Part shown: positions 60,054-64,000 of the stretch, piece by piece
Layout: the number at the start of each line of letters is the position of its first letter
Numbering within the stretch: the stretch's first letter is position 1
From: Cohnella nanjingensis
GTDB lineage: Bacteria > Bacillota > Bacilli > Paenibacillales > Paenibacillaceae
Direction of reading: 5' to 3'
NCBI RefSeq assembly: GCF_014212125.1
Contig: NZ_JACJVP010000044.1
Coordinates: 97,808 to 161,807 of the forward strand
DNA: 64,000 nucleotides
Notes under the pieces: generated by a model
The model's input: only the letters and a program-made list of their open reading frames with translations
Database searches by the model: none
What the model was told of the DNA's origin: nothing
Program-made: the position numbers and the translations under genes

Positions 60054-61022
60054 TTATTTTACCGATTTCCGCCACTTGATCTCCGCGCCAATCTTGAAAG
60101 GCTCTTTGACGGCGGTCCCCTGGATCATCTCGAGCAGCTTCTTGGCCGCCAGGTAGCCGGTCTCGTACCGGGGAATCGAGATGGTCGTCAGCCCCGCGAC
60201 GGCGGCCGTGTCGGAGTCGTCGAAGCCGGTGACGGCGATGTCCGCCGGCACCCGGAGGCGGCTCTCCTCGAAGGCCCGAATGGCGCCGATCGCCATGTTG
60301 TCGTTCGCGCACACGAGAATCTCCGGCAGATCGTTGCTGAGCAGCATGAGCTTGGCCGCTTGGTATCCGCTGTTCTCGCGATAGTTGCCGTGATAGTAGT
60401 GCTTCTGGTCGAAGGCGATATCGTTGCGGGCGAGCGTGTCCGCGAATGCGGCGAAGCGCTCCTTGTTGTCCATCGTATAGCCGAGTCCGCCGATAAAGCC
60501 GAGCTTGCGATACCCTTTGTCGATGAGCGCCTGCACCATGTCGCACATGACCGGATAGTTGTCGACGACGACGCTGCTCGCGTTCAACCGTTTGTTCTCG
60601 ATGATCCGGTCCATCATCACGACGGGCATCTCGGCGGACGCGGCGGAGACGACGACCTCGTCCGACATGCTCCCGTCCAGGATGATAGCGCCGCTCGCGA
60701 AGCTGGCCCGCAAGAAATTGGTGCTCGATTTATTGGTGCAGATGACGAGGTCGTATCCGTTCTCCGTCAGGCAATCGCTCAACCCTTGAATGATTTTCAA
60801 GTAAAAATCCCGGTCGAAATCGCTGAATATAAAGACGATCGTACGGCTTGCGGCCGGTTTTTCCTTTTTGTCCGCCGCGCCCAAGCTGTAGCCGTGCTCC
60901 GCGCATAGCCGCAGCACCTTCTCGCGCGTCTCCCGACCGACGTTTTTGCGCCCGTTCAGCACGTTGGAGACGGTCGAGATCGACACTTCAGCCAATTGCG
61001 CGATTTCCTTTAATCCGATCAT
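60054..61022 (-). CDS. LacI-family transcriptional regulator
   Basis: Sugar-responsive repressor of 322 residues. The LacI helix-turn-helix is LKEIAQLAEVSISTVSNVLN with hinge GRKNVGRETREKVL, followed by a periplasmic-binding-protein-like domain. It lies just upstream of, and in the same direction as, the sugar ABC/alpha-glucosidase genes and is its likely local regulator. Its own promoter is abutted by a palindrome. Confidence 0.93.
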   Translation of the reverse strand: MIGLKEIAQLAEVSISTVSNVLNGRKNVGRETREKVLRLCAEHGYSLGAADKKEKPAASRTIVFIFSDFDRDFYLKIIQGLSDCLTENGYDLVICTNKSSTNFLRASFASGAIILDGSMSDEVVVSAASAEMPVVMMDRIIENKRLNASSVVVDNYPVMCDMVQALIDKGYRKLGFIGGLGYTMDNKERFAAFADTLARNDIAFDQKHYYHGNYRENSGYQAAKLMLLSNDLPEILVCANDNMAIGAIRAFEESRLRVPADIAVTGFDDSDTAAVAGLTTISIPRYETGYLAAKKLLEMIQGTAVKEPFKIGAEIKWRKSVK

Positions 61023-61060
61023 GCGTCCGGCCCCCCCTTGTTATTCTGATCTTTGATTTA

Positions 61061-61089
61061 AATATAACAACGGTTTTATTTTTTGTAAA
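61061..61089 (-). promoter_or_regulatory. Sigma-A-type promoter of the LacI-family gene
   Basis: On the minus strand TTTACA (61089-61084) and TATATT (61066-61061) are 17 bp apart. The -35 abuts the palindrome at 61090. Confidence 0.6.
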
Positions 61090-61105
61090 TTTTACTTTAG
61101 TAAAA
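61090..61105. promoter_or_regulatory. Palindromic operator upstream of the LacI-family gene
   Basis: TTTTACTTTAGTAAAA is a perfect palindrome apart from the central two bases. It directly abuts the -35 box and shares its half-site with 59998-60020, suggesting autoregulation. Confidence 0.55.
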
Positions 61106-61176
61106 ACGGAAATGAAATAAACGGAAGCACTGCCTCCCCCCTCCGGACGTCGAATGGAACTACTCCGAAAACTATA

Positions 61177-61206
61177 TTGACTCGATATATATCATGTCGA
61201 TATAAT
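61177..61206 (+). promoter_or_regulatory. Promoter and putative operator of padR-MFS
   Basis: TTGACT (61177-61182) and TATAAT (61201-61206) are 18 bp apart. TCGATATA is repeated directly (61182-61189 and 61198-61205) in the spacer and -10, a plausible PadR binding site. Confidence 0.68.
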
Positions 61207-61249
61207 GACGATGGAAACACGGAAGAAACGCATCAAAGGAGCTGTCGCC

Positions 61250-61774
61250 ATGAATAGCCAAGACGTCATTCTCGGGTTGCTGCACCGGCGCCCGTTGACC
61301 GGTTACGAGATCAAGAATTCGTTCGAGATGCCCCTCTCCTTCTTTTTCGACGCGGGCTTCGGCACGATCTATCCGACGTTAGCCAAGCTGGAGAGCCTGG
61401 GCTTCATCACCAAAGAGAGCGTAGAACAGGACAATCGTCCCAACAAAAACGTCTATTCGCTCACGGATGCGGGACGCGCGCGGTTCAAGGCGTATCTCGA
61501 CTCTCCGCTCGAGCGGGATCTGTACCGCTCCGACTTTATGGTGCGGCTCTTCTTCGCCCACTATCAAGATCGGGAGACGCTGATCGGCTGGGTTCGGCAG
61601 GAGATCGCCACGAGCGAATGGGAACGCCAGATGATCCTGGACAGCCTGGCGGAATGGGAGCCTCAGATGACGCGTTCCCAGTCGCTGTGCGCCCGCATCG
61701 GCATCGCGTCGATGGAGGCGAAGACGAAGGCGCTCGCCGAAGGATTGGCCGCGCTCGAGAGAGAGAATCCCTAA
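61250..61774 (+). CDS. PadR-family transcriptional regulator
   Basis: A 174-residue regulator with an N-terminal PadR winged helix (ILGLLHRRPLTGYEIKNSFE, then FGTIYPTLAKLESLGFI) and a C-terminal helical dimerisation domain (about 95-174). The ATG at 61250 has AAAGGAG at about 8 nt; the ATG at 61205 lies inside the -10 box and cannot be used. It precedes an MFS efflux pump by 21 nt, the usual arrangement for drug-responsive control. PadR proteins of this size often lose DNA binding on ligand or drug contact. Confidence 0.92.
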   Translation: MNSQDVILGLLHRRPLTGYEIKNSFEMPLSFFFDAGFGTIYPTLAKLESLGFITKESVEQDNRPNKNVYSLTDAGRARFKAYLDSPLERDLYRSDFMVRLFFAHYQDRETLIGWVRQEIATSEWERQMILDSLAEWEPQMTRSQSLCARIGIASMEAKTKALAEGLAALERENP

Positions 61775-61795
61775 AAGAGACAGGAGCGAAGAGAA

Positions 61796-63325
61796 ATGAA
61801 AGGATCGCAAAAAACGGGATTGATCATCCTGTCCATGGCGCTTGGCCTGCTCATGGCTTCCTTGGACAATACGATCGTATCGGCCTGCATCAACAAAGTC
61901 ATCGCGGACGTCGGAGGGTTCGACCGGATCACCTGGGTGTTCACCGCCTACATGCTGGCGTCGACGAGCACCATGCTGATCTTCGGCAAGCTGTCGGACT
62001 TGTTCGGACGCAAAAGGTTCTATCTGATCGGCATCGGCTTGTTCCTGATCGGCTCCGCGCTCTGCGGGATGGCCACCAGCATCGACCAGCTTATCTGGTT
62101 CCGCGTCATTCAAGGGATCGGTTCGGGGTCCGTTTTCCCGATCTCCTTCTCGATCATCTTCACGTTGTTCAACGATCCGAAGCAGGCGGCGAAGCTGTCC
62201 GGCGTCATGGGCGCCGTCTTCGGCCTGTCCTCCGTGGCGGGTCCGCAGCTGGGGACGCTTATCTCCGAACATCTCGACTGGCGCTGGTGCTTCTACGTGA
62301 ATCTGCCGATCGGTCTCGCCTCCTTCCTCGTCCTTCTCTTCTCGCTGAAGGAATCGCGGTCCGACCGCAAGCCGAAGATCGACTACCTGGGCGCGGTACT
62401 GCTCATCGTCTCTACCGTCTCGCTCATGCTCGCGCTGGAGCTCGGCGGCAAGAACTATGCCTGGGGCTCCTGGCAGATCGTTCTGCTGTTCGTCCTGGCG
62501 GCCGCGGGTACCGCGGCGTTCCTCTTCGTCGAGTCGCGGGCATCCGAGCCGATGCTGCCGCTGTCCATCTTCCGCAACCGCGTCGTGCTCGGCACGAGCA
62601 TCCTGTGCTTCTGCCAGGGCGTGATCATGTTCTCGGCCATCACCTACCTGCCGATCTACGCGGTCGCGGTGCTGGAACGCTCCAACTCCAACGGCATCCT
62701 CACGCCGATGATGGCATCGCTAATCTGCGGCGCGATCCTGTCCGGGTTTCTCATCGCGAAGTTCAAATTCCGCACGATCATGACGTTGAACATGGTCCTC
62801 GGGGTGGCCGCCTCCCTCCTGCTCATGAAGATGACGCCCGCCACGCCGTTCTGGCAGGTCGTCTGCATCATGGTCCTGCTGGGTCTCGGGGTGATCGGCC
62901 CGCTCATGAGCATGGCGCAGAACGCGGTCGCGATGAGCGTCGACAAGCGCTATATCGGGATCTCCTCCTCCGTCGTCGGCTTCTGGCGGAATATCGGGGG
63001 CATCATGGGCGCCTCCGTCATGGCCGTCCTCGTGAACGGCTACTTGAAGGATTCCGCGGTGGAAGCAGGCCGCAAGTTCGGGATTCCCCAAGACCAACTC
63101 GGGACGCTAGCCAATCCCGAGAACGTCATCCGCGGCGCCGACAAGCTGCAGCCCGACTTGCTCGCCTTCCTGCGGGAAGCGATCGGCACGGCCGTGAATC
63201 ACGGCTTCGTCCTCTCGCTCTGCGTCACGGCCGCGGGCGTGATCGTCGCCCTCTCGATCGGCAGCGCCCGGTCCGCGTTCGTCAAGAAGGACGCCGAGCA
63301 GCCTGCCGTCGGGCATAGCGCATAA
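61796..63325 (+). CDS. MFS multidrug efflux transporter (DHA2, EmrB/QacA)
   Basis: Proton-driven drug exporter of 509 residues with about fourteen membrane segments. Motif A is in GKLSDLFGRKRFYLIG, the DHA2 motif D1 near the N-terminus is LLMASLDNTIVSACINKVIA, and motif C-like GSVFPISFSIIF and GPQLGTLISEHLDWRWCFYV follow. It is cotranscribed with padR. AGGAGCGAAGAGAA lies before the ATG. The substrate is unknown. Past the stop there is no clear terminator before the insertion sequence. Confidence 0.93.
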   Translation: MKGSQKTGLIILSMALGLLMASLDNTIVSACINKVIADVGGFDRITWVFTAYMLASTSTMLIFGKLSDLFGRKRFYLIGIGLFLIGSALCGMATSIDQLIWFRVIQGIGSGSVFPISFSIIFTLFNDPKQAAKLSGVMGAVFGLSSVAGPQLGTLISEHLDWRWCFYVNLPIGLASFLVLLFSLKESRSDRKPKIDYLGAVLLIVSTVSLMLALELGGKNYAWGSWQIVLLFVLAAAGTAAFLFVESRASEPMLPLSIFRNRVVLGTSILCFCQGVIMFSAITYLPIYAVAVLERSNSNGILTPMMASLICGAILSGFLIAKFKFRTIMTLNMVLGVAASLLLMKMTPATPFWQVVCIMVLLGLGVIGPLMSMAQNAVAMSVDKRYIGISSSVVGFWRNIGGIMGASVMAVLVNGYLKDSAVEAGRKFGIPQDQLGTLANPENVIRGADKLQPDLLAFLREAIGTAVNHGFVLSLCVTAAGVIVALSIGSARSAFVKKDAEQPAVGHSA

Positions 63326-63371
63326 AGATGCCATAGGAAGCGACAAAAAAAAGACTGGCTCGCACCCGGAA

Positions 63372-64000
63372 TGATATGCTCCCCTTTAAGTAGACAGGTT
63401 AAATAAACAAACCTGCTGCTTGGAGGGGAGTATTTCTTTGGCCAAGAAGAATGAATATTCCGCTGGAGCGAAGTTGAGGATTCTTAGAGAACTGGAATCA
63501 GGTGAAGGCACTCGGATGGAGGTCGCCCGCAAACATAACATCAGTGTCCAAACGCTGGTGACATGGCGGCATCGCTATGAACGGTATGGAATGAACGGTT
63601 TAGAGATTCAAGCTCGTAACCGCAGGTATTCAGCGGACTTGAAAATGAAGGCAGTTGAAGATTATCTCTCCGGCCAGTATTCACAATATGAACTCATCGA
63701 TAAATACCAAATTGCAAGCCGTACACAACTCAAAAACTGGATAGACAAGTATAATCGTCATAGCAGCTATAAATCGGTTGACGAGGGAGCAAACGCTATG
63801 ACGAAAGGTCGTTCTACTACCTGGCAAGAGCGAATCGAGATCGTGCTGTACTGCACGGCTAATCAGCGCGACTACGGGAAGACAGCAGCGCAGTTTAAGG
63901 TCTCCTACAACCAAGTGTACCAGTGGGTCAAGAAGCACGAGGAAGGCGGAGAGGACGCCCTGCAGGACGGCCGGGGCCGGAAGAAGGCGCCGGAGGAGCT
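63372..64000 (+). mobile_element. Left part of an IS3-family insertion sequence
   Basis: A likely left end begins TGATATGCTCCCCTTT at 63372, close to the TG...CA ends of IS3-family elements. Leader inverted repeats (aagtagacaggtt/aacctgctgctt) and a transposase start follow. Base use is more AT-rich than in surrounding genes. The right end and any flanking target duplication are outside the window. Confidence 0.7.
63438..64000 (+). CDS. IS3-family transposase, N-terminal part (OrfA-like), partial
   Basis: The frame from a TTG at 63438 (GGAGGGG about 10 nt ahead) stays open to the window edge for 187 codons. It has repeated helix-turn-helix modules typical of IS150-type OrfA (VARKHNISVQTLVTWRHRYE, DKYQIASRTQLKNWIDKYN, and AAQFKVSYNQVYQWVKKHEE). 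OrfA normally ends near here and is joined to the DDE OrfB by frameshifting, but that part is not visible. Probably recently acquired. Confidence 0.85.
   Translation, partial: MAKKNEYSAGAKLRILRELESGEGTRMEVARKHNISVQTLVTWRHRYERYGMNGLEIQARNRRYSADLKMKAVEDYLSGQYSQYELIDKYQIASRTQLKNWIDKYNRHSSYKSVDEGANAMTKGRSTTWQERIEIVLYCTANQRDYGKTAAQFKVSYNQVYQWVKKHEEGGEDALQDGRGRKKAPEE

Overview
The window is GC-rich chromosomal DNA of an endospore-forming Bacillota. Its gene order follows the Bacillus subtilis segment cmk-ypfB-ypfA-ypeB-prsW-ypbH ... serA-res-rluB-spmBA-dacB-scpBA-rib-ppiB-lysA-spoVA-spoIIA-dacF-pupG-drm-xerD-yqzK-fur-spoIIM-nudF. High GC, frequent TTG/GTG starts, strong Shine-Dalgarno sites and arrays of intergenic hairpin repeats point to Paenibacillaceae, probably Cohnella or Paenibacillus. 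That assignment is inferred from gene content and was not tested by a search. Most genes lie on the minus strand.

Layout. 1-5.1 kb: cmk (cut by the window edge), the c-di-GMP receptor ypfA, germination protein ypeB without an adjacent sleB, prsW and a MecA paralogue. 5.2-10.5 kb: small membrane proteins, a polysaccharide deacetylase lipoprotein, a CPBP protease and serA behind a terminator-like leader. 10.5-12.1 kb: a TetR/SDR pair with matching palindromic operators. 12.2-18.8 kb: the resABCDE cytochrome c maturation and redox-signalling operon, then rluB. 18.8-19.5 kb: a 203-bp tandem repeat. 19.5-24.8 kb: dacB-spmA-spmB, ytfJ-ytfI and scpA-scpB. 24.9-28.9 kb: ribDEAH behind an FMN riboswitch. 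29.1-37.2 kb: ppiB, lysA, an abbreviated spoVA cluster (AA, AB, AF only), the spoIIA operon and dacF. 37.4-37.8 kb: a 51-bp-period hairpin array. 37.8-43.5 kb: an unrecognised winged-helix protein, nucleoside salvage genes (pdp, pupG, drm), xerD and yqzK. 43.9-45.5 kb: two glutathione peroxidases around an OhrR-type regulator. 45.7-49.3 kb: fur, spoIIM, endoQ, nudF and a small mciZ. 49.4-54.2 kb: an ECF sigma/anti-sigma pair divergent from a NEW3-protein/ABC-exporter operon. 54.3-55.0 kb: a second 51-bp-period hairpin array. 55.1-61.0 kb: an alpha-glucosidase/ABC sugar uptake operon with a LacI regulator. 61.2-63.3 kb: PadR plus an MFS drug pump. 63.4 kb to the end: the left part of an IS3-family insertion sequence.

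How the genes work together. Much of the window is the sporulation core: SpoIIAA/AB/SigF switch, SpoIIM, SpmAB, DacB, DacF, SpoVA, YpeB, YtfJ and MciZ. This is interleaved with house-keeping biosynthesis (riboflavin, lysine, serine), chromosome segregation (ScpAB, XerD), respiration control (Res) and peroxide/iron regulation (OhrR, Fur). Sequences resembling sigma-H, sigma-E and sigma-G promoters lie ahead of spoIIAA, dacB and spoVAA.

The least explained parts are the intergenic repeats. Two arrays unrelated in sequence share one geometry: a 27-nt hairpin plus a 24-nt linker, giving 51 bp. There is also a 203-bp tandem duplication between inverted repeats and a ~48-bp hairpin found in two places. 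Several hairpins sit directly on ribosome-binding sites or start codons (ypeB, ytfI).
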